Of a DNA stretch of 64,000 bases, positions 46,187 through 57,864 are shown piece by piece. The position numbers and the translations under genes were made by a program. The notes below the pieces were generated by a model. It had not been told where the DNA came from. It did no database searches and worked only from the letters and a program-made list of their open reading frames with translations. Each line of letters starts with the position of its first letter. Position 1 is the first letter of the stretch. Source of the DNA: Limnanthes douglasii subsp. nivea (Eukaryota; Streptophyta; Magnoliopsida; Brassicales; Limnanthaceae); contig JAUPFV010000004.1 of the NCBI GenBank assembly GCA_036936605.1, positions 185,398,807-185,462,806 of the forward strand. The letters are read 5' to 3'.

Positions 46187-46400
46187 CACTCCCTCTCAAG
46201 CTTGGTTTACTGTTGTGGTATCTCCATCCTGTTCAGGATGGCCATTTCAAGTTCAGCTTGGTACACTAGTGTAGTCACTTTTTCTTCATCCTAGTCCATT
46301 GCAGTGGTGTCTCCATTCTATTCAGGCAGTGCCATCGTTGAACCATCTGTGTCTAAAACATATAATACAGATTGAGTGAGTACCGTTTTAGTTGGTACCA
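46187..46400 (-). pseudogene. Acidic repeat-coding segment, right of Tat-D
   Basis: The minus-strand frame reads LVPTKTVLTQSVLYVLD, DGSTMALPE, a stop, NGDTTAMD, a stop, and DEEKVTTLVYQAELEM. The GDTTxMD and DEEKVxTLV units match those left of Tat-D (GDTTTVD, DEEKVATVV). I infer one repeat region cut by the insertion. Confidence 0.5.
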
Positions 46401-46581
46401 GACACATATTCAATTTTTTGGTGAAGATAAAGGCAGAAAAATTCATCTATCAAATTCTTGATTCTCACGATTAGTTATTTTTTCTCATTTTTCAAATTTA
46501 CTACATAAAACAGCTAACTCTCTATGTAGATGTTGAATTGAATATAATAATACCAGACATGACATAATACTAGTGCTACAA

Positions 46582-46606
46582 ATAATATATATATATATAT
46601 ATATAA
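46582..46606. repeat. (AT)n microsatellite
   Basis: An uninterrupted AT dinucleotide run of about 24 bp lies between the acidic repeat segment and the exon-like segment at 46893. Confidence 0.85.
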
Positions 46607-46892
46607 CATATACAGAGACATGTACTTGTTTATCCTTTTCGGAAAAACGAATGCTTCATTTTTCGTTCTACTCTTTGAAGTAAGGGGGAACGGGTACGAC
46701 TCTTGCAAGTTGTTGTTTTCTTTGTACGAATGCTACTGTGATGCTCCAATGTGATTGCACCGCTCTTTGATGTATTTTAAGTATTCTTTAACTTTCTAAG
46801 AGTCGGGTTGTATTAGTCGATCAAATTAGTGAGAAGTAATTCAAATTCATTTTGTACGCCTTTGTTTTCAGGTGGGCATGTCCGGGTTGGTG

Positions 46893-48344
46893 CTATAGGA
46901 AGGGTGAGGGGTTGGCTTTTTTTTTTGGCCTTTTGCTTGTTTCTTGGGCCATAATCTTAGTCTTTTTCCTAGGTCTTTCCTCCGGTACAACAGGTACCAC
47001 ATCTGGTGCTCCACTACCTTCACCGCATCCGAAGGCTGCTCTTTCATCCTCTGTCATTGTCAGATCAGCCTCCAAATCCTATCCAGAGGAAAACAACCAA
47101 TTAAAATAGGTGTTAGTATGAACCATATTGGTTTCTTGCTGACCACGAGAATCGTTTGGGTTATCATGTAAGTATGTGTTTTCTATGATACATAGTACAT
47201 GCGTGTTTTGTTTTACCATACAATTCCTGTTATGTTATACTAATTATATGCGTGTTTCTTTTAGTCATCTACTGTGCGAGTTTTTTATAGACCGCAATAA
47301 CATTTTTGAGTCTATACTTTTTACGTGATCATCTTGTAGTTGGTGCAACATCTTAGTCATGTCCATGGTTGTCGGCTTGCACTCCAATCCCCACCATTTA
47401 TAGCTTTTCAAGATCATATCCGGCTTGGCAAGATCGACCCCAATGGTTGTGTGCTCCATGATGAAGAGCTGCATCACAGATTTTATTTTCATTTGCAAAT
47501 GTTTTTAAGCATATATTTTATAGCGGAACACCAGACTTATGAATAAAAGTGCAACGCAACCGATAACTCTTTCGGAGATTTTTGTAGCAACATATTTTCT
47601 AATTGATCGGATGAGCTTTTGAAATATTGCTCCAGACCAATCGTAGTAGTTTATTTTGCTCACGACTTTGACATAATACACTGATGTCCAATCCATTATA
47701 TCTCATGAAACAGAGAAGAAAATTGTAGAGCAAATAAACAAGATCAATAGTCGAGCAACGTCATTCGCAGCATGCTCACTGCCTTCCCTGATGATTTTCT
47801 CTATAACTTTCTGTAAGACACTGTGCGCCATGCTAAATTAGTGCAAATAAATATCATACATATAATAGATCTTAGTAATAGAGGTACCTTAATTATATCA
47901 TTCGATACTGATTTACTATTTTTCGGTCCGGTTTTTCCTGAGCGGGGACTTAAGAAGTACCTTTGCATTAACTTCAAATTATTCTTGGCACCTTCTTCAA
48001 ATCTACTTATGAATCCTCCAGATATGGTGAGAGGCATTTCCTCTATCTCGTGGTTTAGCCCAAATATGGCCTTTACATCGTTCGTCATTTGGTTAACCAG
48101 TTTAGAGCCGATTTGAAAATCTTGTCATACACCGAATACATCTTTATAATCTCATTGATCAACTTATAATATGTTTTCATCAACATATCCTCGTTGCAGA
48201 GGTCGAACAATGTTTTACAACATGTGTAGTAAGGAGTGTCTTTGGTAGCTTCTCTGTTTTCGGTCGTTATTATATAACTTTTGAGTAGGTTTGAGATGTT
48301 CATTAAGCACGATCTGTAAAAATATCTTTTCACATTCATATTTC
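46893..48344 (-). pseudogene. Unrecognised plant gene relic with short introns
   Basis: Minus-strand exon-like blocks are 48344-47888, 47810-47532, 47468-47325 and 47078-46893. Intron 47887-47811 (77 bp) has AAG|GTACCT and TTACAG|AAAG borders and joins NDIIK to KVIEKIIREGSEHAAND in phase. Intron 47531-47469 (63 bp) joins GCVALLFISL to LFIMEHTTIG in phase. The last block encodes an acidic part and then a basic stretch, RPRKKTKIMAQETSKRPKKK, that looks like a nuclear localisation signal. Lesions are a TGA at 47703-47705 and a frame change near 48100. The pattern recalls uncharacterised plant proteins of Ulp1/DUF1985 type, but I cannot confirm a family. The acidic repeats further left may be its C-terminus. 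Confidence 0.45.
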
Positions 48345-48399
48345 CTGCAAAAATATAAACGTGAGTTGTTTGATAAATCAACAATAACACTTCTTTGCA

Positions 48400-49980
48400 A
48401 AATCACATGTGTGATTTTTTTGATATACTTAAAAATACCGCACGAGTTCTTTGTACGAATAAATCAACGCGCGATTTATTTAAAAACAAACATGTGTGTT
48501 TAGTGCATAACATACCAAACAATACACTCGTGCGATTTCTTTGAACCAGCACATAAACCCACCCCCGATATATCTGTGTGTTATTTGAAAAACATAACAA
48601 CAAGATGCAGTATCAATGCATCTACATATGAACATGATGCGGGTTACCTTTTATTTACATATACACGTCGAGAAAAAAACTAAAATTTCAGTTTCCAAGC
48701 ATAAACCCATAAACGATATAATATGCTACAACCTATATACATCACAATACGTTAAAAACGAACACAATACGTGCACCTACAAAAGCCTAGAACCTAACAA
48801 GAAACATAATATCCACCAAAACCAGAAACAACCACTCATCGACGATATACCTACCAACCTATACATATACTAAGAACGGACATTGTCATACATTATAATA
48901 CACTATAAACCTACAATAACCTATATTATTTTATTTTTAACAAACAAATTATGGTGACTTTCATTCAAAATTTCAAAAATAATACATGCATCTAGATAAT
49001 CAAAGTCTGAACGACGTGTTTTTATGGTTGTATATGTTTATCTGGTTGACGATCAGTGACAAATGACGTGTTTAAGGATTCACAAGAGTGAGAAACGGTG
49101 GTCGGAGGTTTCACAAGTTGAGAAATGTAAGTTGGTTTGATAGAATATTTCTTGGGTTTAGTTTAAGATTTTCGCCTTTATATTGTTTCAAATGAGCTTA
49201 ATAATTTGAGAGGGTATTAGTAGTGAAAAAATATAGCTTTAAAAGAAAAAATAGGGGTTTAAACCTAAAATAGCCTATTTATAAGATTGGGAGAATTTTT
49301 GTCTACTTTTTAGGTCCAAGTACCTTTTGATACTATGCAATTTTTGGATATTAGGTGGTAATAACATAGTTGAGAGTGTATTTTGGGTACTTTTCTCTTA
49401 CAAATACATAAGATTTTTAGAAAGTTATCATTTGAAATCAATGTATGGCCTTAATTTTGTAATAATAATAAGATAATTTTGATACTAGAAAAAATGATTA
49501 TATATAATCAGAATTTTGAGCCTAATTAATTTAAAAAAAATAGTTAGACAGTTATGAATGAATAAATAAAATAATAACATCAAAATTAAATTGTTTTTGA
49601 AGTAAATGATATTATGTAACATAGGAGAATTTAATAAATAAAAATACATGTTTGGAAATAAATGGAGTTCAAATTTGGAAACCTAAACACATGCGATATA
49701 AAATAAGAAAAATTAATAAATAAAAATATATGTTCGGAAATAAGTGGAGTTCAAATTTGGAGACCTAAACACGTGCACTCGAAAACGTGGTTATACGTTT
49801 TTCAAAATATGTGATTTTTCTTTTGAATAATACTAATAAACAATATATATTCATTTCAAGTTTGTTTATTCTTTTTGAAATGATATTTGAGATACGCATA
49901 CTTTTACAATAATATGAAGTTGAATTATGAGTGTGTGGATCATGCTTATCATTTTACATATGCATCATACTTACACGGCC
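48400..49980. other. AT-rich DNA without a recognised gene
   Basis: Short open frames at 48616-48873 and nearby have no family motif. A 64-bp direct duplication lies at 49631-49776 and is listed separately. The stretch right of 48344 may hold upstream exons or the promoter of the minus-strand relic, but I cannot show this. Confidence 0.4.
49631..49776 (+). repeat. 64-bp direct duplication, 82-bp period
   Basis: TTAATAAATAAAAATA starts at 49631 and again at 49713. Both are followed by TGTTYGGAAATAARTGGAG, TTCAAATTTGG and an ACCTAAACACRTGC end. The copies differ at a handful of positions. Confidence 0.8.
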
Positions 49981-49999
49981 ATTCATAAGTGAGGTTATG

Positions 50000-50278
50000 T
50001 GTGGATGATATAAGATATGGTGTTGATGATATGTTGTTTTTTTGTGGATGATATGAGGTATGTGGACTATATGGGCTCATGTGAACTATATGAGGTCATG
50101 TGTGGACGATTTTGTTTCACTTTTAGACGATGTGGCTTATGTGGACGATATAAAGTTTTGTATAGACGATATAACATTTTATATAGATGGTGTTGGTCAT
50201 GTATGAACGATATAAGGCCCTATATGGAAGATATGATGCTCTATGAGGAAAATATAAGGTCCCGCATGGATGATGCAT
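50000..50278 (+). repeat. About 20-bp-unit degenerate minisatellite
   Basis: Around 14 units of 18-23 bp with a loose consensus TATGGACGATATAAGGTCA. An open frame at 50017-50337 runs through it and encodes Tyr/Met/Arg/Asp-rich peptide; I regard this frame as a by-product of the repeat. Confidence 0.7.
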
Positions 50279-50329
50279 ACATAATATTTGCGTATATGAT
50301 AAATTGTTTAAGATTTTCTATGAATATAT

Positions 50330-50335
<6 letters not shown>

Positions 50336-50384
<49 letters not shown>
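50336..50384. repeat. (AT)n microsatellite
   Basis: About 49 bp of AT repeats with one G interruption, directly after the 20-bp minisatellite. Confidence 0.9.
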
Positions 50385-50399
50385 TAATTTATCTATGAT

Positions 50400-51230
50400 G
50401 AGTGGTGGTGATCACCCTTACATAGTTTCATGCGTAGGTAACAGATAAACCCATGGTCGCAACTTGCTTGGTCGTATGACAAACCTTATGGTATTGTTCG
50501 TGTTGTTTTGTTAATCATTGGCCAAGTTAGTTATCCATGCGGGTCAATGTAAATTTGGACCCGTATCGAGTATATTGTTGTATTTAGTTTACGTTTATGT
50601 TTTATATACATTGACGTTGTATGTCCGAAGTCTTTGAGTCTTTCACGTGTTGTATATGATGTAAAGGTTTTTTTTACTATATGTGAGTACCTTATTTATT
50701 TATAATGTTCATTAGCATCTTGGAGGATTCGGGCACGACGGCTTGATATTAGAGCCTAAATTGGTAGGGCATGTAGACTTTGAAGACGTGACATGAACAT
50801 GACAACGGACCATGTCCAATGTATTATATAAATTAGTGTGAGTCACTAAATTGTATAGTGTGTTTGAACTAATTGTGAATACATACGATAATAAATATAA
50901 AAGATAGATGTCGAACATAGTGAGTGTCATGAGATGCATTTTCCAAAAGAGGACATAAAGGTTGTTTAACCTCAAGACATAGTGGAACAAGATCAGGGAG
51001 TACAAAAATGGATGTTTGACTTGAAGAATATATATTTTTACTCAAATATTGAGAAAGTTTTAGTAGAGTCTTGAAAGAGAAATAATAAAGCGAGAAAGTG
51101 TTATGAAACCTGCCAAAGTTCTATAGTACGAAAAGTAAAAAAAGAAGAAGGTTACCTAGGAATAATTAAAGATATATTTGACATAATACATAATCAAGCG
51201 ACGATAGAGTCACTTTAATTTTATTTTTCT
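50400..51230. other. No recognised feature
   Basis: Nothing recognisable between the AT tract and the chromovirus relic. By position it could include the 5' LTR of that relic, but no PBS or LTR boundary is visible. Confidence 0.4.
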
Positions 51231-52420
51231 TTAAGAAGCAAGCTCGTCATTATTGGAAGGATATGAAAGTTAATATGAGAGTTATTCCTACTAATAGTGC
51301 AGTAGTTACATGCAATCATTTAAGCGTGTGTTTAATGATTTTCTTTTTAAAATCGCATAGATAAGAAAAGGAAAAGAGTATGTTAATCTGCAAAAGAAAA
51401 TGTGTATGTTGAGCAATATAAAACAAATTTCACAACTTTATCTCACTATGTACCAAAGTTGGTGAGTAATGAATAATAAAGATGTTAGTAATTTCAAGAT
51501 GGACTAAACATAATATACGTGTAAAATTGATTGTAGCGGAGGTGAAAATTATATGAAGTTAGTAGAGAAAGTCAAGATAATAGAGAATAATCTTGGTGAA
51601 GTTTGTTAACATATAAGGAATTAAAAAAAAGAGATTAAAGACTAAAGAGATAAAAAAAATATCACAATATTTCAAGATTTCAAAATCCGTTTGGTTGTGG
51701 ATGGGTACCTATCACGCATGCTATGTTATCTCATTTACAAGTAGTGCTATTGCTCTATTGGGGGTTTCAATAAATTAACCATCTGCGCAAGCACCAATGT
51801 GAAGTATAAGATGTTGTCGGTGTGGAAGAATGTGACATATAACTTAGGAAGATACGTCATGCCAACCAACTACTTTCTATGATATATGGACAACTGAGAC
51901 AAATAGCCAAAGATTGTACACCGAACACTAGAATGACTCATTCATCAACTTCGTCATTATATCAAGGTAGATGCTATGGTAGAAGGCAGTACCTTCGTGT
52001 AGTATATACACGAGGTGAAGATAGTAGTAGTGGGATATGTAATCGAGGTCGGGTGCTAATAGTGATACAATGTGATGTTGACACAATCCTGCATGTCGTG
52101 ATATGTACCATATATGTTTATGATACCTCATATGTATTGATATACTATGGAGCTACAAATTCTTTTATCTCTTATAACTTTAAGGGAAAAGTAGATAAAT
52201 TTATAGTATAGTTGAGTGAATAGTTCATAGTATCAACGTGTGTTGAGGGTACGGCGGATAGATATTGTATATATAGAAATTTTCCTATTATGTTAGATAA
52301 TAGGGCATTGATATCTAACTTAATACCATTGGATATCGTTGATCTTCATGTTATTTTGGGAACTAATATTCTATATAAACATGAGGTATCGATAAAAATC
52401 TTTAGTAATAGAAAAATGTT
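51230..52420 (+). pseudogene. Chromovirus gag remnant and protease
   Basis: KQARHYWKDMKVNM and a knuckle-like CCRCGRM with IAKDCTPNT (about 51818-51925) mark gag. Protease follows in a 110-codon open frame with SYVLIYYGATNSFISYNF near 52125-52180, related to the plant gypsy site VLIDxGATHSFIS. The catalytic Asp is replaced (YYGAT). IVDLHVILGTNILYKHEV matches DVILGMDWLxxH downstream. Confidence 0.65.
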
Positions 52421-52599
52421 CTGAATACTTGTGAAAAAAGAGTTAATATTTTGTGACGAGCGTAAGGTTGTACCTACTAGTCTAATTCAGTGGTTAAAAG
52501 TAGGGAAATTTTATAGAAAATATGTGAATGCATATTATCGCATATCTTCAATATTTCAAAACTAGTTACTTAGTTACAAAATATCCAAGTAGTTCGAGA

Positions 52600-53420
52600 T
52601 CAATAGATGTATTCTTTGAAAAATTATTTGGACCAGTACGTGAAAGACCAGTTAAGTTTGGGATCGATATAGTTCTTGATACCACACCAATTTTGATTCC
52701 ATCATATCGTATGGTCCAAACACATTTATAAAAGTTGAATATTCCATTATAAAATTTATTACAACATGGTTTTATACGACCAACATCTCTCTCTGGGTGC
52801 ACCCGTACCCTTTGTGAAGATTAAGGATGTCATATTATGACGGTGCATCGATTACAAACAAGTAAACAAAGTAACTATAAGAAATAAATATTTGTTTCCC
52901 ATAATTTATGATTTATTTAATCAATTAAAGGTGCGTAAGTTTTTCCAAAGATTGACCTGAGGTGAAGATATCATCACTTAAATGTTAGAAGAGAAAAATA
53001 AATTTCATACTAGATAGAAATATTTTGAGTTTTTAGTAATGCCATTTGGCTTAATAAATACGTCGTCAGTATTTATGGATCTAATGAATATATTGTTTAA
53101 ACTATTTTTTGATTTATTTGTTATCATGTTTATAAAAAATATTTTAATCTACTCAAAGGAAGCGGTTGAACATGAAACATATCTGAGATTATATTTATAA
53201 AAAATATGAGATACCTGTAAGTTTAAGTAAGTATAAGTTCTGGTTACACAAGGTCCCAGTTTTTGGTCATGTATTTGTTAATGTTGAAATTACTTTAGAT
53301 CCTAACAAATTAGAAGTTGTAAGCTAGTGGTCGAGATTGGTTAGTGTAACAAAGATATGTAGTTTTCTTAAACTTGCAGGATATTAGCGAAAGTTTATCC
53401 ATAATTTCCAAACAATAAAG
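52600..53420 (+). pseudogene. Chromovirus reverse transcriptase remnant
   Basis: GIDIVLDTTPILIPSYRM, CIDYKQVNKVTIRNKYLFP, then FLVMPFGLINTSSVFMDLMN and LFVIMFIKNILIYSKEAVEH match Del/Tekay RT. The catalytic FIDDIL box reads FIKNIL, so both aspartates are gone. A remnant of VSVTKICSFLxLAGYYRKFI-like sequence follows. Confidence 0.8.
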
Positions 53421-55440
53421 ATTCGTATGGAAAAACTAACTAGATATAATATTAATTTTACGAAATGAAGAATGTATAGTGAGTTTTCAAGAACAAAAGA
53501 GAAAATTGATAATAACCCTTGTGTTAGCAAATTTCTAATGATACATAGATACGGTGAATATTAATGCATCATATTAAGTATTAGGGTGTGTTCTTATACA
53601 TAATGGTAACATAATTGCATATGCTTTGAGAAAATTATAACCTCATGACTTGAATTTTGAAATTCACAATCTTGAGTTAGCAAAAGTTGTATTCATTTTC
53701 AAAATTTATTTTCAAAATTTAACGTTATTACTTATATGGTGTGATTTGTGAGATACATACAAACCATCAAGACTTGAAATGTATATTATATTAGAAATGG
53801 TTAAATTTGAGGCAAAAAATATTGGTGAAACTCGTTAAAGATCACAATTGTAATGTGTATTATCATCATAGAAAAGCCAATATAATAACATATGCTTTGA
53901 GTCAAAAGAAATTAGGAAAACTATCATGTTTGCAGTGTATATATCTTAATTTTATTCGAGATATGAAGTATACATATGTGAGATTATAATTTATTAATTA
54001 TTTTGTTATATTGGCACACTTCTCTGTGTATTATTTGATGATGGATAAGATTTGAGAGTCTAAAAACAACAACCCAAATATAATACAACTATGAAATGAT
54101 ATACAAACAAATAAGGTTATCAAATATGTTTTTCGGAACGATTGACTCATTTGTTACAGCCTAAAGATGTGTGTTCCAAATGATAATAATTTGAAAAAAA
54201 AAATTAGATGAAGATATTTGAAAAGTCTTAATGACCATTATTGGTGGCTAAGAATTAATAAAAAATTACTGAATATGTTAGTCGATGTCTGATATGTCAA
54301 CAAGTCAAAGATGAACATTAAAAGATGATGGCTTTCTCCAATCTTACATGTTCCCGAGTGGAAATATGACAATATGAAATTGGTTTTCGTTCGAGGATTG
54401 CCACGAACTATAAATCGACATGATTCATTTTGGATTATCGTGGACAGAGTGATAAAAAAATGCATTTTACTAGTTAAATCTACTATTAAATTGGACCAAT
54501 ATTCTCATTTATATGTCTGAGAGATTGTCATGATTTATGGTGCTCGATCGTCAATAATATCATATTGAGATCCAAACCTTATCATGTGCAAACGATGTTA
54601 GTTATTAAACTCAATTTTACACCATTTTCATCCACAAACAGATAGTCAGTCAGAACCGACGATACAAATATTAGAAGATATGTTGAGAGCATGTGTGATT
54701 GAGGTTTTTGGTGGTTGGGATACACACCCGTCATTGATCAAATTCATATATAATAATAACTATAGGAGTAGTATATTTGTGACCATTTGAAGCTTTATAT
54801 GGAAGTAAACGGCATACACCCGTATGTTGAAATCGGGTGGGAGAAAAGAATATAATGAATCATGTATATGAAGAAAACGAAATACCAAAAACCGTGAAAA
54901 AGATAGATATTATATGTGAGAGAAAAAAATAGACCAAAGTCATCAAAAAATACATTCTAATATTCGGTAGTGTCCATTAGAATTTAAAGTATGAGAGTTC
55001 ATATTTTTTTTAAATATCACCATGAAAAAGGGGTTTTGAGATTTGTTTAGAGATGAAAATTGACACCAATGTATACCGGAGCATATGAGATAATAGAACA
55101 TGTGGTTATGGTAGCATATCGATTAAACTTACCCACTAGTTATCAAGATTACATGATTTATTATACATTTCCATGTTACGTAAATATATATTACTCTCAT
55201 CGTGTATTAGAAGCATTACCATTTGAGTTTGATGAAAAGTTATCATACGATGAGAAACAAGTTTGAATTTTGAATACTCAAATAAGGTAACTTTGTAACA
55301 GAAGAGATCAAAGTAGTAAAGTTTTGTGGCGTAGTCAAGCGATAAAGAAAATGACTTGGGAGACAGAGGATATTATACAAAAAAAATATCTACAACTGTT
55401 TGTAAGAGATATGTATTTTATTTTATTAAAATATTCTAAA
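53420..55440 (+). pseudogene. Chromovirus RNase H, integrase and chromodomain-like tail
   Basis: RNase H remnants include IIAYALRKL, EIHNLELAKVVF and KILVKLVKDHNCNVYYHHRK. Integrase shows ITEYVSRCLICQQVKDEH, FHPQTDSQSEPTIQILEDML, RACVIEVFGGWDTHPSL and FIYNNNYRSS. The C-terminal TPMYTGAYEIIEHVVMVAY (about 55060) and VLWRSQAIKKMTWETED (about 55323-55380) complete the order. Expected catalytic residues are mostly lost. Confidence 0.75.
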
Positions 55441-55679
55441 GAAATGAGGTACAATTCAAATTAAAAATTAAAAATTAAAAAAAAACAAAATTTATTAAAT
55501 TTAAGGTAATCTACCAATTACCATCCCAAAGCAAAACTACTTATCAAAAACATCCCAAGGTTTGAGAAAGTACGGACAACCACCTCGTTTAGAACATAAG
55601 TATCAATAACCACATGCACTTTCTGTTAATGCCAATATACCTCTTAATCGTTAGTTTATCTCTTTTGTTTTTTGTTTCT

Positions 55680-56560
55680 TTTAATATGTAGTATCCTTCA
55701 AACTATAACTTCAAAAATATCTGAAAATTCTTTTGGTTTTGTTTTCTTAAGACGAACAAAACAAGATCCATTAAAGATGTTTTTTTGAATTTTTTTTACT
55801 GCTTTTGGTTGTAAAAATAAGAGTAATCAGATTGCAAAATTAATATGGAAAAAGAAATTATGTTCAAGTTTCATATTCAAGAGTAATTTGGTTGTGAAAA
55901 AGTAAATGTGTTCCAGTTGAATAGTTAAAAATAATTTGGTTGCAAAAAAGAAATTGTTATCACTTACGAAATTAAGTGCAAATGAGTTGCATAAATAAAA
56001 CTTTGGTAGCAAAAAAGAAATTGTGTTATAGTTTTTGTTTTTTAAACGTCGTATATTTCAAACCATAGCTCCAAAAAAATCCGAAAATCCTGTAGGTTTT
56101 ATATTTTTTAATACAAACATAACTAGACGAGTGAAAGTTTTTTTTTTCAATTTTCGTTACTGCATTTGGTTGCAAAAATAAGAGTAATCAAATTACGAAA
56201 TTAGTTGTGTTCCAGTTGCATAACTAATAGTAATTTGGCTATGAAAAACAACTATTTTGAGTTGCATAATTAAAAGAAAAAAGTTGCGTAAGTATGACTT
56301 TGGTTATGAAAAATAAATGTGTTACCATATTTTTTTTAATGTTACATCTTTCAAACCTAGCTCCAAAAAAATCTTAAAATACAATTGGTTTTGTTTTTTT
56401 AAGATAAATAAAATTAAATCGATGAAAGATAGTTTTTATTTTTATTTTCCTTACTATATGCGGAAATAAAAGTAATGGGGTTGCAAAATTTGTGTGGAGA
56501 AATCAGTTGTGTTTCAGTTGCATAAGAGTAATTTCGTTGCGAAAATAAGAAAACAAATCT
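55680..56560 (+). repeat. Three-copy degenerate tandem repeat, about 300-360 bp
   Basis: Copies start near 55685, 56045 and 56340. Each contains a TTTCAAACCATAGCTCCAA-like block, then GAAAATCCT..GGTTTTGTTTTTT, then TTACTGCATTTGGTTGCAAA, ATAAGAGTAATCA and TGTGTTCCAGTTGCATAA. The order of blocks is the same in all three. I recognise no coding capacity; minus-strand open frames such as 55827-56012 are by-products. Confidence 0.7.
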
Positions 56561-57860
56561 CCAAAAATACCACTCATAAATTTTATTTTCTTCGTCTTTA
56601 AAATATAGAAATAGAAGTCTTTAAAGATTTTTTTAGTTAAAATTTGAATGATTTGGAGTTTGAAGGGTAAAAACATCTATGAACACGCCAACTGAAAATT
56701 GAAAGACAAAATAAAGTAATTCATTCATGAGAATCTGATTTAGGAGTTGATTTATTCTTAAATTCTTAATACTTGATTGAAATTTATTACTAAAAATTTT
56801 AATTTAAGAGATTTGTAAGTTTCGATTTTTTAGAGAGAGAAAGTCACGAATCAAGGAAGAAGATCAAAGTTTTTTCTTTTTCTGTTTTTACAGAGCTATT
56901 GTTAGTAGATTTTATGTGGCATATTGTTATTGATAAATTTAAAAATATAAATAGTTATTCAGAGTTTTATTTTTATCCAGCTTCTTGATGGAGAGTGAAA
57001 CGTAGCAGAAGCTTAAAAGAGGGATAAAACCCTAATTTAGTTTTTATTTAATCAAAATAGTCTGACGACAAAATAAGGTATAGGATGCTTTATATAGCAT
57101 CTATCCAAAACCCTAATATCAAATAAAGAAAATTACATAAATGTCTAGAAACTAAAACAAATAAATAAAATAACGTCTAAATATGAAAACTGATTTTTGA
57201 AGGTTTTAGAGGTCGAATTTGGGTATCAAACTTTGTGACTAGTCACAGTTTTGAAATCTTACGGTCTCGTCGAAATCTTCGATTTGAGTACCTATTTCAC
57301 CTAATTCCGATACCTGACCAAGAAACCAGTTTGTCCGCAATCTTCGCTACATCACTTCTTATTAGTAACTCCTTTAAATTTAAATATATTTTATTAAAAT
57401 ATAAAAATAAAAATAAAATTTATTTTAAAATTCCAACTATCATCACAATATAAAAGTTTCACTACTTTATTTAAATAAAAAAATATAATTTAAAACAAAT
57501 AATTACAGAAATGATTAATTATGAAATAGGCTTGGCACAATTATAATTACTATACTGGATTTATATAAATTTAAATTTAATTATAATAACAAAATATATG
57601 TTATAATATAAAAGTTAATTTATAATAAAAATTAGGTTAAAATAAAAAGAACTTTTAAAACTTTGGATTCAAAGTAAACATTTGTATCACAATGAGACAA
57701 AAAAAAATATATTATGCTAGACTTCAATTTACATGAAGCCTAATATAAAATAGACAATGAAATTTTATTTTTAGAACATAATGATACTGAAACACTCTAT
57801 ATATATATATATATATATATAGACAAATTCTCATTTATATTAAGGGTATGGTGGATCCTT
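56560..57860. other. AT-rich DNA, nothing coding recognised
   Basis: Includes an (AT)n tract at 57799-57821. The frame at 57235-57453 has no family motif. Confidence 0.5.
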
Positions 57861-57864
57861 CATA

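Larger units (their letters stand above)
51230..55440 (+). mobile_element. Very old Tekay/Del-like chromovirus relic
   Basis: The plus strand runs through gag-like, protease, RT, RNase H, integrase and a chromodomain-like tail, with stops every few dozen codons. No LTRs or PBS are recognised. The chromovirus call rests on the integrase end TPMYTGAYEIIEHVV, the SHRVLE block and SKVLWRSQAIKKMTWETED with KKYLQLF, which resemble the C-terminal end of Tekay/Del Pol. Confidence 0.75.

Noticed and set aside
46852..47109. Plus-strand frame with a hydrophobic segment, possible membrane peptide
   Set aside because: It is the complement of the basic, Pro/Glu-rich minus-strand exon, which has a splice acceptor and nuclear-signal-like sequence.
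48616..48873. 85-codon plus-strand frame
   Set aside because: Low-complexity His/Asn/Thr-rich peptide with no recognisable domain; no neighbouring gene signals.
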